Numbered from the stretch's first letter, positions 7,678 through 16,738 are shown. The stretch is DNA of 64,000 nucleotides from Oscillospiraceae bacterium (GCA_015064695.1 SVRS01000001.1:155473-219472); one strand, 5' to 3'. Program-made: numbers and translations. The notes: generated from the sequence alone by a model not told the origin.

Positions 7678-9534
7678 ATGGATAAAGCATTGATTCGTAC
7701 TGATCTGAGAAACGTAGCCATCATCGCCCACGTTGACCACGGTAAGACTACCCTGGTGGACGGACTTCTGAAGCAGGGCGGTATTTACCGCGACAACCAG
7801 GACACCACGATTCGCGTCATGGACTCGGGCGACCTGGAAAAGGAGCGCGGTATCACCATTCTGGCCAAGAACACCGCCGTTCACTACAAGGACACCAAGA
7901 TCAACATCATTGACACCCCCGGCCACGCCGACTTCGGCGGTGAGGTAGAGCGGGTGCTGAAGATGGTCAACGGCGTTATCCTCCTGGTGGATGCCGCCGA
8001 GGGTCCCATGCCCCAGACTCGCTTCGTGCTGCAGAAGGCCCTGGCGTTGAACCACCGTGTCATCGTCTGCATCAACAAGATCGATAAGCCCGACGCTCGC
8101 CTGGGTGAGGTGGAGGACGAGATCCTGGAGCTGCTCATCGACCTGGAGGCCTCCGACGAGCAGTTGGATTCCCCCATGCTCTACTGCTCCGGCCGTGACG
8201 GTAAGGCTTCCTTTGATCCCGATAACCTGGGGGATGATCTGACTCCCCTCTTTGAGACCATTGTGGACTATATTCCAGCTCCCGAGGGCGACGAGAACGG
8301 TCCTCTCCAGTTGCTGGTCTCCTCCATCGACTACAGCGACTACGTGGGTCGTATCGGTATCGGCCGCATCGAGAGGGGCTCCATCAATGTTGGCCAGGAG
8401 GCGCTCATTTGCAACTATCACTCCGAGGCTGCTCCCCGTAAGACCAAGATCGTCACCGTCATGCAGATCGACGGTCTGGTGCGCAAGCCCGTAGAGACCG
8501 CTACCGTGGGCGATATCGTTTGCTTCTCGGGTGCCGGTGAGATCACCATTGGTGATACCGTTACCGCCTTGGAATGCCCCGAGCCCCTGGAGTTTGTCAA
8601 GGTCTCCGAGCCTACCCTGGAAATGACCTTTGCGGTCAATGATTCTCCTTTGGCGGGCAAGGAGGGTAAGTTCGTCACCTCCCGTCAGATCCGCGACCGT
8701 CTGTACCGCGAGCTGCTCAAGGACGTTTCCCTCCGTGTCAGCGACGGCGAAACCACCGACGAGTTCCGCGTGGCCGGCCGCGGTGAGATGCATCTGTCCA
8801 TCCTCATTGAGACCATGCGCCGCGAGGGCTTTGAGCTGACCTGCTCCAATCCCAGAGTTCTGTACAAGGAGATCGATGGGGAGCGCTGTGAGCCCATGGA
8901 GCATATCACCCTGGACGTGCCCAACGATTACGTAGGTCCTGTGGTGGAGAAGCTGGGTCAGCGCAAGGGCGATCTGTTGGAAATGACGCCCCTTGGATCC
9001 GGTAACCGTATGCGCATTGAGTACAAGATCCCCACCCGTTGCCTGTTTGGATACCGTTCCGAGTTCTTGACGGCTACCCATGGCGAGGGCATCATGAACA
9101 CCCTGTTTGCGGGCTACGAGCCCTATCGCGGCGAGGTCGTCATGAGATTTACCGGCTCCCTGGTAGCATCCGAGGCAGGCGAGACAACCCGCTACGGTCT
9201 GTACAAGACCCAGGAGCGCGGTCAGATGTTCGTTGGCCCTCAGACTCAGGTATACGAGGGTATGATCGTGGGTGAGAATCCCAAGAACGACGACATCGCC
9301 CTGAATCCCTGCCAGACCAAGCACATGACTGCCGTTCGTTCTACCGGCGCGGATGAGAAGCTGCTTCTGACCCCTCCCCGCATTTTCACCCTGGAGGAGG
9401 CCATCGAGTACATCAACGACGACGAGCTGATCGAGGTCACCCCCAAGTCCATTCGTCTCCGCAAGGTGATTTTGGACACCGAGACCCGCATGAAGGAAAT
9501 GATGAAGAAGCGCCGTGCGCTGCAGGGGAAGTAA
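7678..9534 (+). CDS. typA: ribosome-associated GTPase TypA/BipA
   Basis: A 618-residue translational GTPase of the EF-G-like TypA/BipA family, which acts in 50S assembly and stress or cold adaptation. The P-loop AHVDHGKTT is at about residues 17-25, switch I RGITI near 60, DTPGHADFGGEV (G3) near 80, and NKID (G4) near 136. Beta-barrel, EF-G III/V and the BipA-specific C-terminal domain (SEFLTATHGEGIMNTLF, then TKHMTAVRSTGADEKLLL) follow in order, so it is complete. The ATG at 7678 directly abuts the AAGAAGG ribosome site. The in-frame TTG at 7690 would give MIRTDLRNVAIIAHVDHG, the usual family N-terminus, with 12-base spacing, so the true start may be 7690. Monocistronic, closed by a terminator at 9607. 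Confidence 0.97.
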   Translation: MDKALIRTDLRNVAIIAHVDHGKTTLVDGLLKQGGIYRDNQDTTIRVMDSGDLEKERGITILAKNTAVHYKDTKINIIDTPGHADFGGEVERVLKMVNGVILLVDAAEGPMPQTRFVLQKALALNHRVIVCINKIDKPDARLGEVEDEILELLIDLEASDEQLDSPMLYCSGRDGKASFDPDNLGDDLTPLFETIVDYIPAPEGDENGPLQLLVSSIDYSDYVGRIGIGRIERGSINVGQEALICNYHSEAAPRKTKIVTVMQIDGLVRKPVETATVGDIVCFSGAGEITIGDTVTALECPEPLEFVKVSEPTLEMTFAVNDSPLAGKEGKFVTSRQIRDRLYRELLKDVSLRVSDGETTDEFRVAGRGEMHLSILIETMRREGFELTCSNPRVLYKEIDGERCEPMEHITLDVPNDYVGPVVEKLGQRKGDLLEMTPLGSGNRMRIEYKIPTRCLFGYRSEFLTATHGEGIMNTLFAGYEPYRGEVVMRFTGSLVASEAGETTRYGLYKTQERGQMFVGPQTQVYEGMIVGENPKNDDIALNPCQTKHMTAVRSTGADEKLLLTPPRIFTLEEAIEYINDDELIEVTPKSIRLRKVILDTETRMKEMMKKRRALQGK

Positions 9535-9606
9535 GCGCCTTTTGTCACTGCCTGATTCTACCGTAAATATACTATTTAACCCCAAATACACAAGCAGAAA
9601 AACAGC

Positions 9607-9642
9607 AGGACGGAATTCACATGATGGAATTCCGTCCTTTTG
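9607..9642 (+). terminator. terminator of typA
   Basis: A 12-base perfect stem (AGGACGGAATTC and complement) with an 8-base loop, followed by TTTTGG. Confidence 0.8.
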
Positions 9643-9652
9643 GTATATATAG

Positions 9653-9841
9653 GGGGACTTATACGATTATCAGATTCTTGAGTGGGAGAGGGTGCCTCCG
9701 GCGGCGTATATTGCCGACGAACCCCCGGTCAAAGCCATTTTGACGGGGTACAGGCACTACGATTATGAAAGAATTTTCGCAGAGCGGATTCCGCAGATCT
9801 GCACCAACTGCACGACCCTGCGGGTGGTGGAATTCAAATAA
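9653..9841 (+). pseudogene. short unassigned reading frame, possible 3' remnant of a gene
   Basis: A stop-to-stop frame of about 62 codons (TAG at 9650 to TAA at 9839-9841) with protein-like composition: ERVPPAAYIADEPPVK, then ILTGYRHYDYERIFAERIP, then ICTNCTTLRVVEF. There is no ATG; the only plausible start is a GTG at 9692 (about 49 residues) with a weak purine-rich stretch before it. A stop codon followed about 50 bases later by a good hairpin suggests the end of a real gene whose 5' part is lost. The CTNC pair could bind metal. The family is not recognised. It may be a degraded gene or a short intact one. Confidence 0.35.
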
Positions 9842-9893
9842 TCCGCGCGCCCTCCATCTCGGAGATACGTATTCCTGCTTTTCAATGCACGAA

Positions 9894-9936
9894 CCGTCCC
9901 CACAGATCACGGTGGGGATGGCTTTGTTTTTGATTT
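9894..9936 (+). terminator. hairpin with T-rich tail upstream of nagA
   Basis: CCGTCCCCA pairs with TGGGGATGG (one wobble), followed by a long T-rich tail. It would end transcription through the 9653-9841 frame. Confidence 0.6.
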
Positions 9937-9951
9937 TTTTCTCGTATCCCC

Positions 9952-9980
9952 TTGCAAAATCGGGCGGGATTTGCTATAAT
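9952..9980 (+). promoter_or_regulatory. sigma-A promoter of nagA
   Basis: TTGCAA (9952-9957), 17-base spacer, TATAAT (9975-9980), 37 bases before the ATG. Confidence 0.75.
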
Positions 9981-10017
9981 AGAGTCGAAAAAATGCCATC
10001 CGAAGGGGGTTTATTAT

Positions 10018-11187
10018 ATGAACAACTGTCTGATTCACAACGCGCAGGTCTACAACAGCACTCTGCGGGGATTCTACTACGGCTCCGTTCTGGTCATGAA
10101 GGGAAGGATCGCCATTCTGCATCGCGGGGATGTGACATCCGCTCCTGCGGGGGTGGAGGTGTACGATGCCGAGGGGAAGATGTTGATTCCCGGTCTGGTG
10201 GATATTCATACCCACGGGCGAGCCGGCGGAGATTTCAATACGGCGGATGCATCTCTTATGGAGCAAATGGCGGTATCCTACCTGGATAGCGGTGTGACCG
10301 CGGTGATGCCTACCCTGGCCTCTGCCACCATGGATTCCTTGGAGAATTCCATTGATCTCATCAACGATCTCCGTGCTGCTTCGGTCGAATCCGAGGGACG
10401 GTTGGCCTATATTGCGGGGGTCCATCTGGAGGGTCGATACCTCAACGTGAAGCGCCGAGGCGCTCACGCCGCTGAGCTTCTGGTGACCCCCGATGCCGCC
10501 GAGCTGGCAAGCCTCATGGGGCGCGTGGCGGGCGCACGGCACATTTCCGCAGCCCTGGAGCAGGAGGGCGGCGAGGAATTTTTGACCCGCGCCCTGGCTA
10601 TGGGGGCTACGGTAAGTCTGGGACACACGGACGCCGGCTTCGAGGTGGCCAACCGCTTGATTGCCAAGGGCGTGACGGGCCTTACTCACACCTTCAATGC
10701 TATGCCGCCTTTGCATCATCGAGACGGTGGCGCGGTGGCCGCGGGGCTTCTGTCGGATCGCGTCTACTGTGAGCTGATCTGCGACGGCTTCCACATTGCT
10801 CCCCATATGGTTAAGCTGGCCTATCGTCTGGCAGGTCGTCGGCTGACGCTGATTACCGATTCTATGGAGGCCACGGGCTGTCCCGATGGTGAATACTCCA
10901 TTGCGGGGAATCCCGTGACCGTAAAGGATGGTAAGGCGCGGACCCATGACGGCGCCATTGCAGGCTCGACTCTGTCCATGTGGGAGGCGGTGCAGAATCT
11001 CCGTTCCTTTGCCGATGCGACCTTGGGAGATGCGATCTACGCCGCCACGATGGCGCCCGCATTGGAGGCGGGGCTGGCGGATGAGGTGGGCTCCATTGAG
11101 GTAAACAAGCGGGCGGATCTTCTTCTGTTGGATGCGGAGGGGCTTTCCATCGACCGCATCATGTGCGGCGGCTACTGGCACCGTTGA
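10018..11187 (+). CDS. nagA: N-acetylglucosamine-6-phosphate deacetylase
   Basis: A 389-residue amidohydrolase that removes acetate from GlcNAc-6-P in the cytoplasm, feeding amino-sugar catabolism and cell-wall recycling. The metal-binding HTH of VDIHTHGRAGGDF (about residues 60-72), the metal Glu in GVHLEGRYLN (about 140), GHTDAGF and THTFNAMPPLHHRDGG (about 200-240), and the catalytic Asp region TLITDSMEATG (about 275-285) are all present. The start at 10018 has AAGGGGG ten bases upstream; an upstream in-frame ATG at 9952 overlaps the promoter and is rejected. No nagB lies beside it. A membrane-protein gene follows after 62 bases and is probably co-transcribed. Confidence 0.96.
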   Translation: MNNCLIHNAQVYNSTLRGFYYGSVLVMKGRIAILHRGDVTSAPAGVEVYDAEGKMLIPGLVDIHTHGRAGGDFNTADASLMEQMAVSYLDSGVTAVMPTLASATMDSLENSIDLINDLRAASVESEGRLAYIAGVHLEGRYLNVKRRGAHAAELLVTPDAAELASLMGRVAGARHISAALEQEGGEEFLTRALAMGATVSLGHTDAGFEVANRLIAKGVTGLTHTFNAMPPLHHRDGGAVAAGLLSDRVYCELICDGFHIAPHMVKLAYRLAGRRLTLITDSMEATGCPDGEYSIAGNPVTVKDGKARTHDGAIAGSTLSMWEAVQNLRSFADATLGDAIYAATMAPALEAGLADEVGSIEVNKRADLLLLDAEGLSIDRIMCGGYWHR

Positions 11188-11249
11188 CGGTAGGAATGGC
11201 GGATATGAAAATGCGTACGCGGCATGATTCCGCGGCAGGAGGCTTCGCT

Positions 11250-12074
11250 ATGCCCACGGGGACGGCGGAGCTTCGCAGCTTGGCTCGTAAAGCACTGGAT
11301 GGAGGAATCTCCAAAAATCACCGCTTGACGTTGATTTTAGGCGTGGTCCTGCTCCTCACAGTGACCGTTGGTGGCTACGAGATCCTGCGCGGCTTGTATA
11401 TAGTGGGATATCTTTGCCTGGGCGATGCGCCCTGGCTGGAGGCGGTATGGGCTCTTGCGGAGATCCTCGCGGGGCTTTTCGTGGCTCTGCCTCTGGCGGC
11501 CTCTTTGTTCCGTCTGGCCTGCTTGGTGGTTCTGCAGACCCATCGGGTCGCTTTTCCGGAGGACTTGCCGATCACCGTGGCCGAACCGGATTTGAGACAG
11601 ATCTTCTATCCCTTCACCTCTCTGCGGGCTTACGGACGTTGTATGTCCGTGGGGCTGGAGGCCCTTGGGTGGCTGGTTCTGTGGGGCGGGATCCCTGTGG
11701 TGGGCTTCCGCGTCCTTGCGACTCAGTTTGACCGGATGGCGCACCGTGGGGTGCTGATGGAGCTCTGCCAGGTACTGACGGGGGCTTCGTTTCTCGTATG
11801 CCTCCTGTTCGGGGTACTGATGCTGTTTCTGTCGGGACGGCGGGCCGGTTTCGGATATTTCGTGTTCATCCATGAGGATCTGTCCGTGGGGGAGCTCAAT
11901 GATTATTTCAAGGGGTTAAGACGCGGATTTTTGCGGCCGTTCCTGTTGCGGCTGAGCTTGGTGGGGTGGATTGCCCTGTCCATTGTGGCGGTGCTGGTGC
12001 CCTTCGTGATTCACACCGTGCCCTACGGTCTATGCTGCGGGGCGGTTTATGGGGCGGAATTGAAGCGGAAATAA
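11250..12074 (+). CDS. polytopic membrane protein, DUF975-like
   Basis: A 274-residue hydrophobic protein with about six membrane segments and a Lys/Arg-rich C-terminus. The N-terminal ELRSLARKALDG motif before the first helix resembles the DUF975 (membrane protein, Firmicutes) pattern, but the match is by eye only. The ATG at 11250 is chosen because AGGAGG lies seven bases upstream; earlier in-frame ATGs from 11163 overlap nagA and lack a good site. Function unknown. It lies downstream of nagA and is closed by the hairpin shared with rodA. Confidence 0.65.
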   Translation: MPTGTAELRSLARKALDGGISKNHRLTLILGVVLLLTVTVGGYEILRGLYIVGYLCLGDAPWLEAVWALAEILAGLFVALPLAASLFRLACLVVLQTHRVAFPEDLPITVAEPDLRQIFYPFTSLRAYGRCMSVGLEALGWLVLWGGIPVVGFRVLATQFDRMAHRGVLMELCQVLTGASFLVCLLFGVLMLFLSGRRAGFGYFVFIHEDLSVGELNDYFKGLRRGFLRPFLLRLSLVGWIALSIVAVLVPFVIHTVPYGLCCGAVYGAELKRK

Positions 12075-12076
12075 AA

Positions 12077-12120
12077 AAACGGGTACGCAATGCCTGATGC
12101 TTTGCGTATCCGTTTCGTTT
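12077..12120. terminator. bidirectional terminator between membrane protein gene and rodA
   Basis: A stem of about 12 bases (ACGGGTACGCAA with TTTGCGTATCCGT) flanked by A-tract on the left and TTTCGTTTT on the right, between convergent genes. Confidence 0.7.
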
Positions 12121-12132
12121 TGGGGGCGGGGA

Positions 12133-13263
12133 TCATTCCCATATACGGCGCGCGGGCTTATGGGCCTTGACCGAATGGACCATGCCGATGAGGATGTAGG
12201 TGGCCAGCAGAGAGGAGCCTCCGCAGGAGAGGAAGGGAAGGGTAATGCCTACCACGGGGAGGATGGCCAGACACATACCCACGTTTTCCAGGGTTTGGGC
12301 GATGAGCACTGCCGCCACGCCTGCGGCGATGAACATACCGTAATCGTGGCTGGATTGACGGCCGATCCACAGTACCCGCAGAACCAGCACGACCAGGGTC
12401 AGAATGACGATGGTGCCGCCGATGAAGCCGAATTTTTCACAAATCGTGGCCAGGATGAAGTCGGTGTGGGAGGCGGTGAGCTGCTCGTAATCGCCGCCGC
12501 TGTGGAGGCCTACGCCCCAAAGACCGCCGTTTTCAATGCATTGCTGGGAAAGAAGGGGCTGCCAGCCCTTATCCATGGGATCCAAATCGGGGTTGAAGCC
12601 AACCACGATGCGATCCTGCTGATAGGCAGCCAGATAATCCCATAGGAAGGGGAAGGCCACCGTGACCACGCCGCCCAGGGCGGCAAAGTAGCCCCAATGG
12701 AGTCCGGCACAGAATAGCATGACCAGCACCAGGACCATATAGACCAGGGCCACGCCCAAATCTCCCGAGACAAGGATCAAGCCCACGATGAGCAGGGCGT
12801 GGAGGCCCAGACCCACCAGGGGACGGAATTTGTTTATGGTGGCCTGCACCGATGAAAGGTGCTTGGCGAAGGTACAGATGAAGGTGATCTTGACGAATTC
12901 CGAGGGCTGAATGGCGATGCCGATGACGGGAATGGTGATCCAGCTCTTGTTGGCGGTCTCCATGCCCGCGCCTGTGTCGCCGGCCACCAGGGTCAGTCCC
13001 AGGATACCCACCGAGAACAGGAGCATCACGAGCCACAAGCGATCCAGGATGACGTGGTAATCCAGATTGGCCACGATGAAGGTAAGGAGGATGCCGGCCA
13101 CAGTCATGGCGAACTGCATCCTCAGCTTGCTCATGCCGAAATTCTCGACCGCGCCGTAGACCGTTACCAGGCTGATGATCGACAGGATAGTGGTACAGAG
13201 CAGGAGAATGGGATCCACGCGGCGCACCGCGTCGGAGAGAAACAGCTTGATCTTTTCGCCCAT
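12133..13263 (-). CDS. rodA: SEDS peptidoglycan glycosyltransferase RodA
   Basis: A 376-residue SEDS-family protein with about ten membrane helices. It polymerises lipid II in the elongasome together with a class B PBP. Signature stretches are IAIQPSEFVKI (about residues 117-127), the SGDLGVALVY region (about 165-175), SQQCIENGGLWGVG (about 243-256) with the long extracellular loop, SHTDFILATICEKFGF (about 269-284) and the terminal GITLPFLSCGGSSLL. The length is typical of RodA. It is the last gene of a minus-strand run (proS, sseB-like, yitT-like, rodA). Its presumed PBP2 partner lies at 31159 on the other strand. RodA rather than FtsW is inferred from size and the ILPVVGITLPFLSCGGSS form. 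Confidence 0.92.
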   Translation of the reverse strand: MGEKIKLFLSDAVRRVDPILLLCTTILSIISLVTVYGAVENFGMSKLRMQFAMTVAGILLTFIVANLDYHVILDRLWLVMLLFSVGILGLTLVAGDTGAGMETANKSWITIPVIGIAIQPSEFVKITFICTFAKHLSSVQATINKFRPLVGLGLHALLIVGLILVSGDLGVALVYMVLVLVMLFCAGLHWGYFAALGGVVTVAFPFLWDYLAAYQQDRIVVGFNPDLDPMDKGWQPLLSQQCIENGGLWGVGLHSGGDYEQLTASHTDFILATICEKFGFIGGTIVILTLVVLVLRVLWIGRQSSHDYGMFIAAGVAAVLIAQTLENVGMCLAILPVVGITLPFLSCGGSSLLATYILIGMVHSVKAHKPARRIWE

Positions 13264-13332
13264 GGCGGTGCTCCTTTCTGCAGAGAAAATGGGGGGATGC
13301 GGGTAGAACTACGGAGGGCGGGCTTGCGCGTC

Positions 13333-14199
13333 TCAGGGCTTGATTTTAGGTTGGTAGCGGATCTCGCCCACCGAGTAGACCGTCACGAAGGCCTTGGGAT
13401 CCACACGACGGACAAATTCCATCAGCTTACGGTATTCGTGCTTGTCCACAATGGTGATGACCTCCTTGCGGGGGGTATTATCGTAGGCACCGATGATCTC
13501 GTTGAGGGTGGCGCCGCTATGCAGGTCGTGGAGGATGAATTGGACGATCTCATCCAGCTTGGGGGAGATCACGCAGACCCTGCGCTTGATATTGAGACCG
13601 AAGATGAAATGATCCACGACGATACCCCCGAAGTAGGTACCCAGCACACTCAGCACGACGGTTTTGGTATCGTAGCAGAGGGCGGAGGTCAGCGCTACGG
13701 CGATACCGGCTAACGCGCCGGCACGTCCCAGCTCGATCTTGAAGAACTTGTTGAGGATCTTGGCTACGATGTCCAGGCCTCCCGAGGATGCGTTACGGGA
13801 GAAAAGGATGGCCATGGCCATGCCCACGATCAGAATGTAGCAGATCAGATCCAGAAGGGGATCCTGGGTGAGGGATTGGAAGTTGGGGAACAGCCATTCG
13901 AATACACCCATGAAGATGGGGAGCATGATGGAGGTATAAACGGTTTTGGCACCGAAGGCGGGGCCGATCAAAATGAACCCGATGGTCAAGAGGATCACGT
14001 TGAGGGCCAAGGACAGCACCGACACGGGCAGGGGGATGTAATTGCTCGCCACCATGGCCAGCGCCGAGCCGCTTCCCACGGCGATGTGGCTTGGGAGCAT
14101 GAAGAAATAGATCGCCACGGCTGCCAGTAACGCGCCGAAATTGATGATGAGAAACTCTTTCAGATAGAAGAGGAACTGTTTCCTGTTCAGCTTTTTCAT
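13333..14199 (-). CDS. YitT/DUF2179 family membrane protein
   Basis: A 288-residue protein with an N-terminal YitT domain of about five helices (PSHIAVGSGSALA, RNASSGGLDIVAKIL) and a C-terminal cytoplasmic DUF2179 domain (about residues 220-280; RRVCVISPKLDEIV, GATLNEIIGAYDNTPRKEVITIVDKHEYRKL shortened here to its key parts). These are widespread in Firmicutes; the transport or signalling substrate is unknown. The start at 14199 has AAAGGAT nine bases upstream and is preferred over the ATG at 14229, which would fall in the preceding terminator. rodA follows after 69 bases. Confidence 0.88.
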   Translation of the reverse strand: MKKLNRKQFLFYLKEFLIINFGALLAAVAIYFFMLPSHIAVGSGSALAMVASNYIPLPVSVLSLALNVILLTIGFILIGPAFGAKTVYTSIMLPIFMGVFEWLFPNFQSLTQDPLLDLICYILIVGMAMAILFSRNASSGGLDIVAKILNKFFKIELGRAGALAGIAVALTSALCYDTKTVVLSVLGTYFGGIVVDHFIFGLNIKRRVCVISPKLDEIVQFILHDLHSGATLNEIIGAYDNTPRKEVITIVDKHEYRKLMEFVRRVDPKAFVTVYSVGEIRYQPKIKP

Positions 14200-14225
14200 T
14201 CCATATCCTTTCCTTGGGGAGAGCC

Positions 14226-14257
14226 CCAAAAAGGAGGGCTATACCCTCCTTTTTTTG
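14226..14257 (-). terminator. terminator after the SseB-like gene
   Basis: Stem AAAAAGGAGGG with CCCTCCTTTTTTT and a 5-base loop; symmetrical enough to work in both directions. Confidence 0.75.
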
Positions 14258-14265
14258 GCGTACTA

Positions 14266-14664
14266 TTATTTTCCTGCGCGAATGCCCGGACCGATGGCGA
14301 TGGGGTGGTCGGTTTGAGGATCAATCACCACACCCAGGGGAGTCAGGGCGGGATGGCTATCAAGGGAATCCAGGAGTGTACGCAGATCCCCTTCGATAAT
14401 GAGGAATCCTTGCCGCCCGATGGAGGCGAGGAAACGGTTGCATTCGGCCTTGGACGTAAAGGCGGGATAGTGCTGCAGATCGTTTTCGCGGTTGGATAGC
14501 ACCCATAGCCGGGTGCGTCCTGCCCGATCCTCCCCGAAGGGAGTGGAGTAGCAGACCGTAGCCTCTGCATTCAGATTCACGAATTCCTGCGGAGAGATCT
14601 CACCGGCCTCGTAGGCCTCTGTCGAGAGGAAGCGGCTTTTTTTCTTGAACAACTTACCGAACAT
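14266..14664 (-). CDS. SseB-like domain protein
   Basis: A 132-residue soluble protein. After a basic N-terminus (MFGKLFKKKSR) it shows the SseB N-terminal-type fold: a beta-hairpin region with VCYSTPFGEDRAGRTRLWVLSN, a YPAFTSKAECNRFL motif (about residues 66-80) and a DLRTLLDSLDSH helix with GVVIDPQTDHPI. In enterobacteria SseB names a different context; in Firmicutes these are small proteins of unknown role. It lies 33 bases downstream of proS and is followed by a terminator. Family call by pattern only. Confidence 0.65.
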   Translation of the reverse strand: MFGKLFKKKSRFLSTEAYEAGEISPQEFVNLNAEATVCYSTPFGEDRAGRTRLWVLSNRENDLQHYPAFTSKAECNRFLASIGRQGFLIIEGDLRTLLDSLDSHPALTPLGVVIDPQTDHPIAIGPGIRAGK

Positions 14665-14697
14665 GGCTGCCTCCGTAGATGTTTTGGAGGGGGAGAA

Positions 14698-16140
14698 TCA
14701 ATACTGACGGCCCCAAACAACCAAATGCTTGGCGGGCTTACCGCAGCAGGCGCAGACGTCGGAGGGCTTCTCATGCTCACCGAAGGGGATGCAGCGGGAC
14801 TTCACGCCGCCGGTCTCGTCCTTGATCTGCTCCTCGCAGGCGGATTCCCCGCACCACATAGCCTTAATGTAGCCGGGCTTGTTGGCGGCGATATCCAGGA
14901 ACTCCTCGTGGTTGTGGGCAATATGGGTCTTTTCGGCCAGGTTCTTTTCGCAACGGGCTACCAGCTCGTTGTGTACCTGGTCCAGCATAGCCGCAACCTC
15001 GGCCTCGATGTTGTCCAGGGAGACGAAGCTCTTCTCGCGGGTCACGCGGCTGACCAGGACGCAGGAGTTGTTGGCGATATCGCGGGGACCGATCTCCAGG
15101 CGCACGGGCACACCCTTCATCTCGTACTGGCTGAACTTCCAGCCGGCGGAGTTGTCACTGTCGTCCAGCTTGACACGGATGCCGGCAGCGGCCAGACGGT
15201 TCTTCAGGGCATTGGCATTCTCCAGGACACCCTCCTTATGCTGGGCGGCGGGGATGATGACCACCTGGATGGGGGCGATGCGGGGAGGCAGGATCAGACC
15301 GCTGTCGTCACCGTGGGCCATGATGATGGCGCCGATCATACGGGTGGACACGCCCCAGGAGGTCTGATGGGGGTGCTTGACGGTATTGTCGCGGTCGGTG
15401 AAGGTGATGTCAAAGGCCTCGGCAAAGCCGGTGCCGAAGTAGTGGGAGGTACCGCCCTGGAGCGCCACGCCGTTGTGCATCATGGGCTCGATGGTGTAGG
15501 TCTCCACAGCGCCTGCGAACTTCTCCTTCTCGGTCTTCTGACCCGTGATGGCGGGGATGGCGAGAGAATCGCGGTAGAAGTCCTCGTAGACCTTCAGCAT
15601 CTGGATGGTCTCGGCGCGTGCCTCCTCCTCAGTGGCGTGCATGGTGTGACCCTCCTGCCAGAGAAACTCGGAGGTACGGAGGAAGGGGCGGGTGGTCTTT
15701 TCCCAGCGGACTACGTTACACCACTGATTATAGAGCTTGGGCAGGTCGCGGTAGGAGTGGATGATGTCCTTGTAATGCTCACAGAACAGGGTCTCGGAGG
15801 TGGGACGGACGATGAGGCGCTCGGAGAGGGTATTCTGACCGCCGATGGTGACAATGGCGCACTCGGGTGCGAAGCCCTCTACGTGATCCTTTTCCTTCTG
15901 GAGCAGGCTCTCGGGGATGAACATGGGCATACAGACGTTCTCGTGACCCAGGGCCTTGAAGCGGGCGTCCAGATCCTTCTGGATGTTTTCCCAGATGGCG
16001 TAGCCGTAGGGGCGGATGACCATGCATCCCTTTACGCCGGAGTAATCGGCCAGCTCGGCCTTCTTGACCACGTCGGTGTACCACTGGGTAAAGTCCACGT
16101 CCATGGAGGTGATTTGTTCGACAAGCTTATCCTTTGCCAT
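14698..16140 (-). CDS. proS: prolyl-tRNA synthetase, archaeal/eukaryote-like type
   Basis: A 480-residue class II synthetase that charges tRNA-Pro. Motif 1 lies around [17 protein letters not shown], motif 2 around [22 protein letters not shown] (residues about 144-165), and motif 3 in the [17 protein letters not shown] region; an anticodon-binding domain follows (about 290-395). The C-terminal domain carries C-x2-C-type pairs (WCGESAC, CACCGK) and ends in Tyr, as in archaeal-type ProRS without the bacterial editing insertion. This form is common in Clostridia. The start at 16140 has AGAAGG about 11 bases upstream and a consensus promoter beyond. Confidence 0.97.
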   Translation of the reverse strand: MAKDKLVEQITSMDVDFTQWYTDVVKKAELADYSGVKGCMVIRPYGYAIWENIQKDLDARFKALGHENVCMPMFIPESLLQKEKDHVEGFAPECAIVTIGGQNTLSERLIVRPTSETLFCEHYKDIIHSYRDLPKLYNQWCNVVRWEKTTRPFLRTSEFLWQEGHTMHATEEEARAETIQMLKVYEDFYRDSLAIPAITGQKTEKEKFAGAVETYTIEPMMHNGVALQGGTSHYFGTGFAEAFDITFTDRDNTVKHPHQTSWGVSTRMIGAIIMAHGDDSGLILPPRIAPIQVVIIPAAQHKEGVLENANALKNRLAAAGIRVKLDDSDNSAGWKFSQYEMKGVPVRLEIGPRDIANNSCVLVSRVTREKSFVSLDNIEAEVAAMLDQVHNELVARCEKNLAEKTHIAHNHEEFLDIAANKPGYIKAMWCGESACEEQIKDETGGVKSRCIPFGEHEKPSDVCACCGKPAKHLVVWGRQY

Positions 16141-16184
16141 ATTGTAAAACCTTCTTTCTCGGTAATAGAATCAATAGATATTTT

Positions 16185-16213
16185 ATTATAACTCATGATG
16201 AGAAATTTGTCAA
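16185..16213 (-). promoter_or_regulatory. sigma-A promoter of proS
   Basis: Minus-strand consensus TTGACA (16208-16213), 17-base spacer, TATAAT (16185-16190), 45 bases before the start codon. No T-box leader fits in this short 5' region. Confidence 0.85.
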
Positions 16214-16282
16214 GGGGGTAAAGGATTTTTCGCAAGGGGATATCTGATACGAATTATCAATAAAGCCCTTGAAACGTCTATA

Positions 16283-16319
16283 AACACGCAGGGGCGCTCT
16301 TTGAACGCCCCCACGTGTT
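16283..16319. repeat. long hairpin, related to 37399-37425
   Basis: An inverted repeat with outer arms AACACG/CGTGTT and inner arms around GGGGCG(C/T)TC-TTTGAACGCCCC. The inner part recurs at 37399-37425, so it is a dispersed hairpin rather than a gene-specific site. Confidence 0.6.
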
Positions 16320-16337
16320 TTGGGTTCAATGCTTTAA

Positions 16338-16477
16338 GGGAACCTCTAAAAATTCTTCGCAGAGGATAAGCTCTGCGCGCGATTTTTTGTTTAGCGCCGC
16401 AGGGCGGGCTGACGAAAAATCTTCTCGCCGCCGAGCTCACTCGGCTCTCGCCGCACGCAGAATATTTAGAGGTCCCC
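16338..16477. repeat. MITE-like element, copy 1 (140 bp)
   Basis: Bounded by imperfect 18-base terminal inverted repeats: GGGAACCTCTAAAAATTC at the left and GAATATTTAGAGGTCCCC at the right (16 of 18 match as complements). The right third (GAAAAATCTTCTCGCCGCCG and on to the end) matches the copy at 46830-47021. It encodes no protein. Confidence 0.7.
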
Positions 16478-16616
16478 CAGAGGCTCCCTTAAATGTGAAT
16501 TCGTATAAGGCTTGCTTGAAGTATACATATTCGGCATACAAAGAGTCCTCTGGCAAGATCGGGTGAGGCGCTTTTGGCGGGATGGTTTTTCAGCGGCGTT
16601 CTTCGGGGGTGCCTGC

Positions 16617-16658
16617 AAAAAAAGGCCGCCCCGAACGTATCGATCGGGGGGCCTTTTT
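16617..16658 (-). terminator. terminator of the 17-20 kb sigma-factor operon
   Basis: Stem AAAAGGCCGCCCCGA with TCGGGGGGCCTTTTT (one mismatch), 9-base loop, with T-runs on either strand. It lies about 80 bases after the lipoprotein gene at 16739. Confidence 0.75.
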
Positions 16659-16738
16659 GGGAGAGTGCTGCACCGCGGAATTCGCGGCTCACGCCCTTTC
16701 TGCTCGTGTGCCGTACGGCGAGAATCGTGCTTGTGGCC

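Larger units (their letters stand above)
9535..10017. other. 483-base gap: terminator, gene remnant, terminator, nagA promoter
   Basis: The gap between typA and nagA holds the typA terminator, an unassigned short reading frame (9653-9841) with its own downstream hairpin, and the nagA promoter. Nothing else was recognised. Confidence 0.6.
16141..16738. other. 598-base gap: proS promoter, hairpin repeat, MITE-like element, terminator
   Basis: No convincing gene. From left to right it holds the proS promoter, a long hairpin (16283-16319), a MITE-like element (16338-16477), about 130 bases with no recognised content, and the terminator of the sigma-factor operon (16617-16658). Confidence 0.65.

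Noticed and set aside
7666..9591. 641-codon minus-strand open frame opposite typA
   Set aside because: typA is intact with all GTPase motifs; the antisense translation has His/Gly/Leu-rich shadow composition.
16141..16260. T-box or other riboswitch upstream of proS
   Set aside because: The promoter leaves only about 40 bases of leader, too short for such an element.
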